Positions 44,365-53,061 of a stretch of 64,000 bases of DNA are shown piece by piece (within the stretch, counting starts at the first letter, position 1; every line of letters starts with the position of its first letter). Below the pieces are notes generated by a model that searched no databases, was not told the DNA's origin, and was given only the letters and a program-made list of their open reading frames with translations. The stretch is from an uncultured Alphaproteobacteria bacterium (GTDB lineage: Bacteria; Pseudomonadota; Alphaproteobacteria; Methylaequorales; Methylaequoraceae): positions 26,060 to 90,059 of the forward strand of contig CABYVV010000001.1 of the NCBI GenBank assembly GCA_902522465.1, in the 5' to 3' direction. The translations under genes were made by a program, and so were the position numbers.

Positions 44365-46197
44365 ATGAGTATTTTGAAAAAAAGCATCATTGCTTCTGCT
44401 GCTTTAGCTCTTCCATTTGCTGTAAGTGCTAACTCTAAGCTAGAAAAAATGATGAAAGATCCAAGTCAATGGGTACAACAGTCTGGTGATTACGCTGGAC
44501 ACCGTTACTCTAAGCTTGATCAAATCAATAAAAGTAACGTTGGTAGCCTAAAAGTCGCTTGGACTTTTTCTACTGGTGTTCTTAGAGGTCACGAAGGTGG
44601 TCCACTAGTTATTGGCGATATGATGTATGTTCATACTGCTATTCCTAACATAGTGTACGCTTTAGATCTTAATGACAACCAAAGAATCGTTTGGAAGTAC
44701 AACCCTGTAAAAGGTGGTAAGTATCCAGGTGGCGAAACTATGGACAGAGTTATCTCAGTTATGTGCTGTGACAACGTAAACCGTGGTGTTAACTACCATC
44801 CAAATGGTACAATCGTACTTCACGCTGCTGATACTTCAGTAATTGCTTTAGACGCTAAAACTGGTAAAGAGAAATGGATTACTACAAACCTACACTCTGG
44901 TACTGGTAAATATGGTGTCTCTGCATCTACTGGTTCAGGACAGCCATTTATCATTAAAGATATGGTAGGTGTTGGTTGTTCTGGAGCTGAGTTCGGTGTT
45001 AGATGTAACTGGACACAGTATGACATCAACAGTGGTAAGAGACTTTGGAGAGCATACAGCATGGGTCCAGATAAGGACATGCTAGTTGATCCAAACAAAA
45101 CTACTTCTATGTTAAAACCAATTGGTAAGGATTCTTCATTGAAAACTTGGCCTGGTGATGCATGGAAAATTGGTGGTGGTTCAATTTGGGGTTTCTACGG
45201 TTATGACTCTAAATTAAACACTTTGTACTACGGTACAGGTAACCCATCAACATGGAACCCAGTTGTTCGTCCTGGTGACAACAAATGGTCTATGACAATT
45301 AACGCTCGTAACCCTGACAACGGTATGGCTAAATGGTTATATCAAATGACTCCTTATGATGAGTGGGATTACGACGGTGTTAACGAGATGATTCTTGTTG
45401 ACATGAAAGTAAAAGGTAAAAACCGTCAAACACTTGTACACTTTGACAGAAACGGTTTTGCTTACACAATGGATAGAGCTTCTGGTGAGCTATTAGTTGC
45501 TGAGAAGTATGATCCAGCTGTGAACTGGGCAACTCACGTTGACATGAAAACAGGTCGTCCACAAGTTGTTGACAGATATTCAACTGCACACCAAGGTGAA
45601 GATGTTAACACTACTAACATCTGCCCAGCGGCTCTAGGTACTAAAGACCAACAGCCTGCTGCATACGATAGAATGTCTGGATTGTTCATGGTTCCAACAA
45701 ACCACGTTTGTATGGATTATGAGCCATTCAAGGTAGACTACGTTGCTGGTAACGCTTATGTTGGTGCTACATTATCTATGTACCCAGCTCCAGGCGGAAC
45801 TCACTTAGGTAACTTCATTGCATGGGATGCTGATAAAGGTAAGATCGTATGGTCTAACCCTGAGCCTTTCTCTGTATGGAGTGGTGCACTAGCTACAGCT
45901 GGTGGAATTACATTCTACGGTACGTTAGAAGGTTACGCTAAAGCTGTTGAAAGTAAAACTGGTAAAGAACTATTCTCGTTCAAAACACCTTCTGGTATTA
46001 TCGGTAACTTCATGGCTTACTCACATAAAGGTAAGCAATATGTTGGTATCCTATCAGGTGTTGGTGGATGGGCTGGAATCGGTCTAGCTGCTGGTCTTAC
46101 TGACCCAACTGCAGGTTTAGGTGCTGTGGGTGCATATTCTGCACTTAGCAACCATACTGCATTAGGTGGCGTATTAACTGTCTTCGCTCTACCGTAG
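44365..46197 (+). CDS. xoxF: Lanthanide-dependent methanol dehydrogenase XoxF
   Basis: The 610-residue periplasmic PQQ eight-bladed propeller oxidises methanol to formaldehyde (and possibly further). A signal peptide (residues 1-22, ending VSA) is followed by the mature chain. C134-C135 form the PQQ-adjacent vicinal disulfide. [10 protein letters not shown] at 332-341 contains the catalytic Asp335 and Asp337, the extra acidic residue that marks rare-earth-binding XoxF rather than calcium MxaF. The ATG at 44365 follows AAGGAG and gives the signal peptide. Codons are strongly biased to GGT, GCT, AAC and GAC, unlike neighbours, implying very high expression. An intrinsic terminator follows. Confidence 0.98.
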   Translation: MSILKKSIIASAALALPFAVSANSKLEKMMKDPSQWVQQSGDYAGHRYSKLDQINKSNVGSLKVAWTFSTGVLRGHEGGPLVIGDMMYVHTAIPNIVYALDLNDNQRIVWKYNPVKGGKYPGGETMDRVISVMCCDNVNRGVNYHPNGTIVLHAADTSVIALDAKTGKEKWITTNLHSGTGKYGVSASTGSGQPFIIKDMVGVGCSGAEFGVRCNWTQYDINSGKRLWRAYSMGPDKDMLVDPNKTTSMLKPIGKDSSLKTWPGDAWKIGGGSIWGFYGYDSKLNTLYYGTGNPSTWNPVVRPGDNKWSMTINARNPDNGMAKWLYQMTPYDEWDYDGVNEMILVDMKVKGKNRQTLVHFDRNGFAYTMDRASGELLVAEKYDPAVNWATHVDMKTGRPQVVDRYSTAHQGEDVNTTNICPAALGTKDQQPAAYDRMSGLFMVPTNHVCMDYEPFKVDYVAGNAYVGATLSMYPAPGGTHLGNFIAWDADKGKIVWSNPEPFSVWSGALATAGGITFYGTLEGYAKAVESKTGKELFSFKTPSGIIGNFMAYSHKGKQYVGILSGVGGWAGIGLAAGLTDPTAGLGAVGAYSALSNHTALGGVLTVFALP

Positions 46198-46215
46198 TAG
46201 CGTAAAACAGTATTC

Positions 46216-46250
46216 GAGAAAAACCCGGCTTTATAGCCGGGTTTTTTTTT
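46216..46250 (+). terminator. Intrinsic terminator after xoxF
   Basis: AAACCCGGCT pairs with AGCCGGGTTT around the loop TTAT, with further A-U pairing on both sides, and is followed directly by a run of nine T. It would end most xoxF transcripts, leaving xoxG and xoxJ at a lower level by read-through or from their own promoter. Confidence 0.93.
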
Positions 46251-46342
46251 GTAAAAAAATTTGCTAAACTTCTTGAGATTTTGATATAATTTACAATATA
46301 AATAACTGATATTTATTTAATGATTAATTAGGACTTTGAAAT

Positions 46343-46957
46343 ATGAATTTTAAACTTAACAAACTTGCTTTAATAACAACAATTGTTGTTAGCTTTAGCG
46401 CAAAAGCAATACCAACACCTGAGGCGGTAGAGCCTGCCTTCGATGAAGAAGATAACCCAACCTACGTAATAAAATATGGTAAAGGAGATAGACTAAAAGC
46501 AGATGGAACTCCACTAAACCTAATACAAATTAAATGTAAAGGTAAGGCCGTTGATATGGTTTCTGAAGAAGATTTAGAGGAATGTAGAGGAAACGACAGC
46601 CTAGTTGAAATGCAATACGGATGGATGGACTTCGCAACTTACAAAGGATGGAGAGCATATCATGCAGAATGTCATGTATGTCATGGGCCTGACGCAATGG
46701 GAAGTACTTACGCACCCTCTCTAATGGTATCACTTCAAGAAGGACTTTCATATGATGATTTCTTCAATGTCATCATGAATGGAAGAGGTGAAAACGAAGG
46801 TGCTCAAAAAGGTAATGTTATGCCAGCTTTTGGTGCAAACACAAATGTTGCACCTCATGTTGAGGATATGTATCGTTATGTAAAAGCACGAGCTGAGGGT
46901 AAAATTAGAAGAGGTGTAAGACTGCCTAAACTACCAAAATTCAAAGAAGCTGAGTAA
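46343..46957 (+). CDS. xoxG: Cytochrome c, electron acceptor of XoxF
   Basis: The 204-residue protein has a signal peptide (residues 1-22) and one c-type heme site, C110-H-V-C113-H114, with the distal ligand probably Met160 in NVMPAFG. The long region before the heme site (KYGKGDRLKADGTPLNL, IKCKGKAVDM) with additional cysteines at 65 and 81 is a feature of XoxG-type cytochromes. It accepts electrons from XoxF and passes them on to a terminal oxidase. It lies 145 bases after xoxF, beyond the terminator, and 10 bases before xoxJ. Confidence 0.93.
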   Translation: MNFKLNKLALITTIVVSFSAKAIPTPEAVEPAFDEEDNPTYVIKYGKGDRLKADGTPLNLIQIKCKGKAVDMVSEEDLEECRGNDSLVEMQYGWMDFATYKGWRAYHAECHVCHGPDAMGSTYAPSLMVSLQEGLSYDDFFNVIMNGRGENEGAQKGNVMPAFGANTNVAPHVEDMYRYVKARAEGKIRRGVRLPKLPKFKEAE

Positions 46958-46967
46958 TTACTGATTA

Positions 46968-47843
46968 ATGAATCCGTTACTTATAATTCTTCTAGCATTT
47001 TTCTTAACCAATAAGTCAAATGCTAGGGAATCAGCCATCGAGGCAGTAGATCAGAACCACCTTAGAGTATGTGCAGATCCAGCAAACCTTCCTTTTTCTA
47101 ACGAAAAAGGTGAAGGTTTTGAAAATGATATCGCTGAACTTCTTGGCAGCAAACTAGATATACCAGTTGTATATGAATTCTTTCCTCAAGTCATAGGATA
47201 TGTAAGAAATACATTAAATAAAAAAAAATGCGACATAATTATAGGTATAACTGCTGGAAATGATCTAGTTCTCAATACAGTTCCTTATATGAGATGGTCT
47301 TACGGAATGCTTTACCTTAAAGAAAACGGCATTGATGTCGATAGACCTAACCATCCCCAACTTGCAGAATTAAGTATTGGTGTTCAAGCTGGAACTCCAC
47401 CAACATTTGTTCTTCAGAGATATAATTTAATGGGAAGAGTAAGACCATATAACTTAACTTTCGATCCAAGAAAAGCTGTAATTGGTGAGTCGATGATTGA
47501 TGATTTAATAGATGGCTTAGTAGACATAGTTTTTATGTCAGGCCCAATAGCCGTTCATTATCTTGAAAAAAAAGGATACGATAAAAGTAAATATCAATTT
47601 ATTCCTCTTGAAACAACCGATCAAGGTTGGGGTAGAATGGATTATTATACTACAATGGGAGTAAGAGATGGCGAAACTGACTGGAAAAAAAAATTAAATA
47701 AGTTTATCAAAGAAAATCAGAAAGACATTGATAAAATTCTTGCAAAACATAATATCCCAATTTTAAGTCTTAAGCCTGGAAAAAGAAAAAAGAAAGATAG
47801 TACAACTGAGGCTCTTATTAAAGGTAGAGCTCCAGTTCAGTAA
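46968..47843 (+). CDS. xoxJ: Periplasmic solute-binding-like protein XoxJ
   Basis: The 291-residue protein has a signal peptide (NPLLIILLAFFLTNKSNA) and a family 3 solute-binding fold: LRVCADPANLPFSNEKGEGFENDIAELL, in outline, CDIIIGITAGNDLVLNTVPYMRWSYGM, in outline, and GVQAGTPPTFVLQRY. The CADPANLPFS start is typical of XoxJ/MoxJ, which interact with methanol dehydrogenase and are proposed to help its activation or maturation. It follows xoxG by 10 bases and ends in a lysine-rich tail. Confidence 0.92.
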   Translation: MNPLLIILLAFFLTNKSNARESAIEAVDQNHLRVCADPANLPFSNEKGEGFENDIAELLGSKLDIPVVYEFFPQVIGYVRNTLNKKKCDIIIGITAGNDLVLNTVPYMRWSYGMLYLKENGIDVDRPNHPQLAELSIGVQAGTPPTFVLQRYNLMGRVRPYNLTFDPRKAVIGESMIDDLIDGLVDIVFMSGPIAVHYLEKKGYDKSKYQFIPLETTDQGWGRMDYYTTMGVRDGETDWKKKLNKFIKENQKDIDKILAKHNIPILSLKPGKRKKKDSTTEALIKGRAPVQ

Positions 47844-47983
47844 AATATGATTACTAAATCGTTTACGTAAAATAAAGCTTACTCAATTTAATTAAAGTAT
47901 TTTATTTATTATCTTAAATATCTTAATGTTTTAACACAAATGAAAATATTAGTTAAAGTTATTTGGAGTTTCATGTTTGAACC

Positions 47984-48010
47984 CCTGCGGAAACGTTAAG
48001 TTTTCGCAGG
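47984..48010. terminator. Hairpin between xoxJ and the pseudoazurin gene
   Basis: CCTGCGGAAAC pairs with GTTTTCGCAGG (one G-U pair) around a five-base loop. It lies between two convergent genes, 140 bases after xoxJ and 20 after the pseudoazurin stop. No long U run follows on either strand, so it is a probable rather than certain terminator. Confidence 0.5.
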
Positions 48011-48030
48011 AGTTATTTATGTAGTGAAGT

Positions 48031-48462
48031 TTATATTTCGCTAAGAAGTTTCTTAACTTTCTTTTTAGATTTACTTCCAGTAACCTTTTTAGATGCAATT
48101 GCATCCATATTCGATGTATCACCACCCACAACGATTATTCCAATCATACCCATAGCTGCATGAGGTGAGCACTGGTATAAATAGATTCCTGGAACAGTAA
48201 AAGTCATGTTAACTGGCTCATTTAATTTAGTTTTTTTTGGTAAGTCATACCCATTTGGACCAGCTAGCATTTCAACATTATGTCCTTTGGCAGTTGGTAA
48301 CCATTCTATTGACTGTCCAGCATCAATTTTAACTAATTCTTGGCTGTAGACCATTCTTTTTTTTGTTTCTTTATTTTTGTTAAGCATCTCAATCGTAACG
48401 TCCGCTGAGAAAGCACTGGTAGAAAAAAGTGCAAAAAACAAAGTTAAAAAAATCTTTTTCAT
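48031..48462 (-). CDS. Pseudoazurin-like blue copper protein
   Basis: The 143-residue periplasmic protein has a signal peptide (residues 1-20, ending FSA) and a type 1 copper site: His61 in KGHNVEM, Cys98, His101 and Met106 in YLYQCSPHAAMGM, with the C-x2-H-x4-M spacing of pseudoazurins. GIIVVGG follows as in that family. The C-terminal 25 residues are lysine-rich and unusual. Standing between xoxFGJ and pqqE, it may carry electrons from XoxG, or from XoxF directly, to the respiratory chain. That role is inferred from location. Confidence 0.9.
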   Translation of the reverse strand: MKKIFLTLFFALFSTSAFSADVTIEMLNKNKETKKRMVYSQELVKIDAGQSIEWLPTAKGHNVEMLAGPNGYDLPKKTKLNEPVNMTFTVPGIYLYQCSPHAAMGMIGIIVVGGDTSNMDAIASKKVTGSKSKKKVKKLLSEI

Positions 48463-48573
48463 GTTGTTTCCTTTTATTAATTATTCCTATTATATCATAT
48501 ATCTAATAACTTAATTCTGTTTTGTCAATCACAATGATAATGGATATCACCAAGATTAATTTTACCCTTCTTT

Positions 48574-49719
48574 CTAAATAGGAGAATTAAATTTAACTCC
48601 ATACCTTCTATAAATAAATTCTGGGGGAGCTCTTCTGGCTTCATCAGCTGCCATTGAAAATATCTCACCATGTAAAGGCGAAATTGAACACGCAGGATCT
48701 GTATTTTTCGCATCGCCAGTCAAGGCCATAGCTTGACATCTACATCCACCCCAATCTATTTCTTTTCGATCGCATGACTTACAAGGTTCAGGCATCCAGT
48801 CTGTACCCCTATAAAGATTAAAGGCTTCAGAATTTTCCCAAATCCATTTTAGACTTTTTTCCCTGACATTATCAAATTTTAGATGGGGTATAGTTTCCGC
48901 AGCATGACAAGGTAAAACTTCACCTTTTGGATTCATATTTAAGAACCTTCTTCCCCATCCACCCATACAATTTTTTGGGTGTTTTGCATAATAATCTGGT
49001 ATTACATAATCTATAACAAGTTTACCCTTTAAATCTATCCGAGCCTTCTCCACAATTGCTGTTGCGTGGTCTAACTGTTCTGGTGTCGGAATAAATGCAG
49101 CTCTGTTTTTAAGTGCCCAACCGTAATATTGTACCTGAGCAATTTCAACTCTCTCAGCGTCAAGATCTAAGGCCATTTGAATAAAGTTCTCTAAGTTGTC
49201 TATATTTTGCCTATGAACTACGCAGTTACATGTAAGAGGTAGCTCAACATCTCTTACCCATTTTGCAACTTCTAACTTTTTAGCATGTCCTCCTTTGAAT
49301 CCTCCAATTCTATCTGCATTTTCATTTTCTGTATCTTGGAAAGAGAGTTGCACATGTTCTAAACCCAATTTCTCAAGATTTCTTATTCTATCTGGATTCA
49401 ACAAAACTCCTGATGTAATGAGATTTGAATAAAGTCCTTTTTTCGTGCAGTGCTCGACGATGTCCTCTAGATCGTGCCGTACAGTTGGTTCCCCACCTGA
49501 CAAATGAATTTGGTGCATACCCATTTCAACAGCTTGGTCGATTACCGATTTCCACTCATCAGTGGACAACTCACCTGTCTTCTTTTCCAGTTGGACCGGA
49601 TTTGAGCAGTAAGGACATTGTAAAGGACATCTGTGCGACAGCTCCGCTAACAATGCAAGTGGAGCCTGGATTCCGTGCTGAGAAGCCGTCTTAAGATTTG
49701 CTTTTTTTACATCATCCAT
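48574..49719 (-). CDS. pqqE: PQQ synthesis radical SAM enzyme PqqE
   Basis: The 381-residue enzyme joins the glutamate and tyrosine of PqqA by a carbon-carbon bond. CPLQCPYCSNP (residues about 31-41) is the SAM cluster motif. MHQIHLSGGEPTVRHDLED follows, and the C-terminal SPASM cysteines are in KNCMGGWGRRF, LPCHAAE, EPCKSCDRKEIDWGGCRCQA. It overlaps pqqD by eight bases and is the last of the five pqq genes. The usual length and all clusters are intact. Confidence 0.98.
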   Translation of the reverse strand: MDDVKKANLKTASQHGIQAPLALLAELSHRCPLQCPYCSNPVQLEKKTGELSTDEWKSVIDQAVEMGMHQIHLSGGEPTVRHDLEDIVEHCTKKGLYSNLITSGVLLNPDRIRNLEKLGLEHVQLSFQDTENENADRIGGFKGGHAKKLEVAKWVRDVELPLTCNCVVHRQNIDNLENFIQMALDLDAERVEIAQVQYYGWALKNRAAFIPTPEQLDHATAIVEKARIDLKGKLVIDYVIPDYYAKHPKNCMGGWGRRFLNMNPKGEVLPCHAAETIPHLKFDNVREKSLKWIWENSEAFNLYRGTDWMPEPCKSCDRKEIDWGGCRCQAMALTGDAKNTDPACSISPLHGEIFSMAADEARRAPPEFIYRRYGVKFNSPI

Positions 49720-50005
49720 TTTCTTCTATAAATCCTTTATCTGATAAACTTTGAAGCATTTCCATAACATCTTGGAGAATTGTTTGCTCTGGTGCCTTGA
49801 ATTTTTCACTTAACTCATTGGTTATTTTTTTCACGTCTTTTTCTCCATCAACAAGTTGTAAAATTTCGACTGCAATGGGGTCCAACTTAACAAGTCTTTC
49901 AGGGGCAAGTATAACCCATTCGTCTCTAGCTTTATTGTGCCTGAATTTAACATGTTTTGGGAATTTAGGTATGGTTTGTTCATTAATCTTCAGTATATCT
50001 GTCAT
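49712..50005 (-). CDS. pqqD: PQQ synthesis peptide chaperone PqqD
   Basis: The 97-residue protein presents the PqqA peptide to PqqE. It shows the PqqD winged-helix pattern: VKFRHNKARDEWVILAPERLVKLDPIAVEIL, in outline, and LVDGEKDVKKITNELSEKF followed by a helix ending in KGFIEENG. The frame is open back to 50071, but ATG 50005 (MTDILKINEQ) gives the usual length; it overlaps the pqqC 3' end by 23 bases. It is separate from PqqC and PqqE, not fused. Confidence 0.94.
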   Translation of the reverse strand: MTDILKINEQTIPKFPKHVKFRHNKARDEWVILAPERLVKLDPIAVEILQLVDGEKDVKKITNELSEKFKAPEQTILQDVMEMLQSLSDKGFIEENG

Positions 50006-50765
50006 TAAAATCCTCTGGTAAAAAAGCTCCAGGAGGGACATGACCGTTAATATAAGAATGGTACAAAGCATCTTGCATTACCCATAAAACATCTGTTTTA
50101 AATTTAAGTGCATTGCAAACAGATTCTTGTTCCTCCCTAGTTTTTGCATTCTTAATTGCATAATCTAAAACGAAATCGGCGTCGTCAGTAGCTTGGTCAA
50201 CTCTTTTTTTAAAATATGCCATTGTAATGTCGTTTATGAAGTCGTAGTTTTCTAACATACCAACAATTCTCTCTTTATGAATTTTAGGAGCAAAAAGTTC
50301 TGTTAATGAAGAGGTAACCCCCTCTAATAACGATTTCTCCTTTACGAATGAAACATAAGCATCAACCGCGAACTTCGTAGCAGGTAAAATACCATCTGTG
50401 GATTTTACGTAGTCTCTGTCCAAGCCAAGACCGTCCGTTAATTTATACCATCTCTCAATGCCGCCCTCATCACCTTTTCTTCCATCATGATCTAAAATTC
50501 TTTTAATCCAAATTCTTCTCAACGAAGGATTTTTTATTCTAGACATTAATGCAGAATCTTTAATTGATATATTTATCTGATAATAGTACCTGTTAATTGC
50601 CCAAGCTTGAACTTGGCCTTTATTAAGTTTTCCAGAATGTAGCAAGTGGTGGAATTTACAGTTGTCATGATATCTCTCTGCACCGATATCTCTAAGCCTC
50701 TGCTCAAACTCAAATTCTGTCAATAAGTTTTCTGTGTTTAACTCTTTTTTTGCTAAATTACTCAT
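49983..50765 (-). CDS. pqqC: Pyrroloquinoline-quinone synthase PqqC
   Basis: The 260-residue all-helical oxidase carries out the last ring closure and eight-electron oxidation in PQQ synthesis. YHDNCKFHHLLHSGKLNKGQVQAWAINRYYYQ, in outline, contains active-site His and Tyr residues, and RRIWIKRILDHDGRKGDEGGIERW, in outline, is diagnostic. LDYAIKNAKTREEQE closes the conserved part. It overlaps pqqB by four bases. Confidence 0.97.
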   Translation of the reverse strand: MSNLAKKELNTENLLTEFEFEQRLRDIGAERYHDNCKFHHLLHSGKLNKGQVQAWAINRYYYQINISIKDSALMSRIKNPSLRRIWIKRILDHDGRKGDEGGIERWYKLTDGLGLDRDYVKSTDGILPATKFAVDAYVSFVKEKSLLEGVTSSLTELFAPKIHKERIVGMLENYDFINDITMAYFKKRVDQATDDADFVLDYAIKNAKTREEQESVCNALKFKTDVLWVMQDALYHSYINGHVPPGAFLPEDFNDRYTED

Positions 50766-51694
50766 ACATTAATCTCCATACCATCATAACTTACTTCCCA
50801 TCCATTTTCTTCAACTATTTTCCTCTCTTTTGAATTTTCTAATAAGATGGGGTTTGTAGTATTTATATGGATAAAGATTTTTCTTTTTACATCTAAATTT
50901 TTAAAAGCTTCGATTGAACCATCATCTCCGGAATTATTCATATGTCCCATTCTCTGCCCAGTTTTTTCTCCCACTTTACTGGAAGCCATTTCATCATTTG
51001 TCCACAAGGTTCCATCAAATAAAACAATGCTAGATCCTTTGATTCTGCTTGCTAGGTCATTGGTCATTTTTGCACAAGCAGGAATATAATAAAAAGATTC
51101 TTTCTCATTAATCGAAGATATCTTAAGTCCTATTGTATCTCCATCTTCAGTCCCGAAATCTTGACCCTTACTTTCATCTTCAAGCCAAAGTGCAATTTTA
51201 CCTGGAACCTCAAAAGCCTCAATCTCGAGACCAACCCCGTGTCCATTTTTATTTTTTAATTCGAACTTGCGATTCATCTTCATTTCTCTTCTATCTACAT
51301 AGTCAGGGTTTAAAACATTAAAAATTGAGTTTTCTTTTAAAACTGAATGAACTCTTTGGTGAGCATATACAGCAAGATTTTGTCTCTCTCTTAATGTCAA
51401 AAGTCCTGCTACATGATCAACATCACCATTCGTCAGAACTACCCCACTAATAGGGCTATGTCGTAAGTTTTTTTTTGGGTGCATTTGTCTATTGGCTAAA
51501 ATTTGAGACCCTAAATCAGGTGAGGCATTAAATAAAAACCATTCACTGTCATTGGCTGTAACCGCAATTGATGATTGAGTTCTTGGAGACGTTCCATTCT
51601 CCTTACTTCTGACGGCCTTACTTACATCGCTGTTGCAGTTCCATTGAGGCGAACCTCCTCCAGCTGCTGAACCTAAAATTAAAATTTTTAACAT
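50762..51694 (-). CDS. pqqB: PQQ synthesis metallo-beta-lactamase-fold protein PqqB
   Basis: The 310-residue iron-dependent hydroxylase acts on the PqqA-derived dipeptide, by current understanding. LGSAAGGGSPQWNCNSD at the N-terminus is specific to PqqB. GVVLTNGDVDHVAGLLTLRE is the metal-binding loop, with DH instead of the full HxHxDH. GQRMGHMNNSGDDGS and IFIHINTTNPIL follow. The minus-strand GAGGGG just before its ATG is the ribosome-binding site. A hairpin separates it from pqqA. Confidence 0.97.
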   Translation of the reverse strand: MLKILILGSAAGGGSPQWNCNSDVSKAVRSKENGTSPRTQSSIAVTANDSEWFLFNASPDLGSQILANRQMHPKKNLRHSPISGVVLTNGDVDHVAGLLTLRERQNLAVYAHQRVHSVLKENSIFNVLNPDYVDRREMKMNRKFELKNKNGHGVGLEIEAFEVPGKIALWLEDESKGQDFGTEDGDTIGLKISSINEKESFYYIPACAKMTNDLASRIKGSSIVLFDGTLWTNDEMASSKVGEKTGQRMGHMNNSGDDGSIEAFKNLDVKRKIFIHINTTNPILLENSKERKIVEENGWEVSYDGMEINV

Positions 51695-51711
51695 CCCCTC
51701 ACTTCAAACGT

Positions 51712-51741
51712 GCCCCTTAAATCAAATTAGACTTAAGGGGC
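51712..51741 (-). promoter_or_regulatory. Stem-loop between pqqA and pqqB
   Basis: On the minus strand GCCCCTTAAGTC pairs with GATTTAAGGGGC (12 pairs, one G-U) around a six-base loop. There is no U run, so it is more likely an RNA stabiliser or partial attenuator that gives more pqqA message than pqqBCDE. Such an arrangement is reported in several PQQ operons. Confidence 0.7.
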
Positions 51742-51759
51742 CAGTTGCTTTAGCTAAGA

Positions 51760-51837
51760 TTACTTCTCAGCGCAAGCGTATGAATTGATTTCTAGACCTA
51801 CAGAGATCTCAGAAATCATTGGTTTTGTCCAAGCCAT
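51760..51837 (-). CDS. pqqA: PQQ precursor peptide PqqA
   Basis: A 25-residue peptide beginning MAWTKPMISEISVG and ending LEINSYACAEK. The Glu and Tyr that become PQQ are in E-I-N-S-Y (spacing E-x3-Y), as in all PqqA peptides. Its ATG at 51837 is preceded by AAGGAG seven bases upstream. It is the first gene of the pqqABCDE operon and is too short for most ORF finders. PqqE, PqqD, PqqB and PqqC follow on the same strand. Confidence 0.96.
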   Translation of the reverse strand: MAWTKPMISEISVGLEINSYACAEK

Positions 51838-51868
51838 AATTTACTCCTTTTTATGGTTTAGATTAATA

Positions 51869-51885
51869 TAGCTCACAACGAGCTA
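51869..51885. promoter_or_regulatory. Inverted repeat upstream of pqqA
   Basis: TAGCTC and GAGCTA flank ACAAC, about 32 bases before the pqqA start codon. The next 40 bases upstream are AT-rich (TATATATATA) and may hold the promoter. It is a candidate operator with no known factor. Confidence 0.3.
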
Positions 51886-51972
51886 ACATATATATATACA
51901 TCGTTTATTAAAATATCCTGATTTTTTTATTCATTATAGATTCATTAAATGAATACCCTATATTTTCAGAAT

Positions 51973-52626
51973 TTATTGTAAATAAGACATTATTTTTCTT
52001 GCTTGATAACCCAATCTTTGTGTATTAAAAACTGGTTCTTCACAAACGTATTCAGTTAATCTTGTTCTTTGATCAAACACTCTGGTATTCCATTCTAATT
52101 GAGCGTTCGCACTTAAAAATCTCTTATCTTTTTTATCTAATTTTTCTTTTCTGTACTTACGTATTAATTTTGAGGATTGTCCAATTGCTTTTCGGAGACT
52201 TTCTTGTCTGTCCACAAACTTAATAATACCTTCATATTGTCTATTTCTTTTATCTTTTGCTTTCTGATATAATCCAGCAAATAAAAATACTAATTTTTCT
52301 TTTTGCTCTGGTTTTTTAATCATTCCAAAATAAGAATGCTTTTTTGCGAACTCTTCGATTAAAAGAACCCCTTGCTCTTCTGGCAGAGTAGGGTCTGCTA
52401 AAAGGTTCACATATTCAATAACATCATCATGCTTCCACCAGTTTTTTAAAGGTTCTTCAATTTCAGGACCCTGCCAGATTGAACTTAGGTTTAGTTTGGG
52501 ATTGTAAACTTGATCGCATGGCCATTTTTTTGGTGGCTGTTCAGGGGGTGCAGCCAACAATTGCTGGTCAAAGAGAACAATTAGATATAAACAAACTATA
52601 GAAAATATAAACTTTGAAAAATACAT
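51973..52626 (-). CDS. Uncharacterised secreted protein of the PQQ-associated operon
   Basis: The 217-residue product has a signal peptide (IFSIVCLYLIVLFDQQLLA) followed by APPEQPPKKWPCDQVY and a helical mature part (EPLKNWWKHDDVIEYVNLLADPTLPEEQGVLLIEEFAKK, in outline). Two cysteines, one near the mature N-terminus (WPCDQV) and one near the C-terminus (EYVCEEP), could form a disulfide. It is co-transcribed with the cupredoxin-like, ABC and beta-propeller genes. Similar genes accompany PQQ alcohol dehydrogenase systems in other methylotrophs, but I cannot name a function. Confidence 0.75.
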   Translation of the reverse strand: MYFSKFIFSIVCLYLIVLFDQQLLAAPPEQPPKKWPCDQVYNPKLNLSSIWQGPEIEEPLKNWWKHDDVIEYVNLLADPTLPEEQGVLLIEEFAKKHSYFGMIKKPEQKEKLVFLFAGLYQKAKDKRNRQYEGIIKFVDRQESLRKAIGQSSKLIRKYRKEKLDKKDKRFLSANAQLEWNTRVFDQRTRLTEYVCEEPVFNTQRLGYQARKIMSYLQ

Positions 52627-52641
52627 ACCAACTCCTAATCT

Positions 52642-53061
52642 TTACTTTACAATAAATTTACCAACCATGCCTTTATTCTGTAATCTTTCAATTTCAAAAT
52701 CATATTCACCAGGTCTAATTGGTACAAATTTAATTTCTATTTCACCTTCTCGTTCAAATTCAATTTCATTCAAAATAGGTGCATCTATTTCTACTCCCTC
52801 AATTTCTATGGAACGAATCCAAATGTTTCTAAAGAACTCCTCTGCCTCAAGCTCGTACTCTTTGAAACCCATACTCGAGATTTCAAGTCTGTAAGCTTTT
52901 CCAGTCTCCATATTAAATACTTTTTGAGACATATCATAATCACTTTTTTCAGATCCTAATTTTAATTCTAGTTTTTTTGCACGAATAGCAAGATCTCCTT
53001 TGGCGAACGTAACCGAGAAACTTAAAATACATGCAAAGGTTGATATTAAAAAAAACTTCAT
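52642..53061 (-). CDS. Secreted cupredoxin-like protein lacking copper ligands
   Basis: The 139-residue protein has a signal peptide (FLISTFACILSFSVTFA) and a beta-sandwich mature chain that ends IKFVPIRPGEYDFEIERLQNKGMVGKFIVK, in outline, in the manner of cupredoxins ('G.Y.f.C...HGM.G...V'). The copper Cys and His of that pattern are missing; only the Met remains. It is therefore probably a structural or binding relative, not an electron carrier. It sits between the ABC permease and the uncharacterised gene, 15 bases apart from the latter. Confidence 0.75.
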   Translation of the reverse strand: MKFFLISTFACILSFSVTFAKGDLAIRAKKLELKLGSEKSDYDMSQKVFNMETGKAYRLEISSMGFKEYELEAEEFFRNIWIRSIEIEGVEIDAPILNEIEFEREGEIEIKFVPIRPGEYDFEIERLQNKGMVGKFIVK

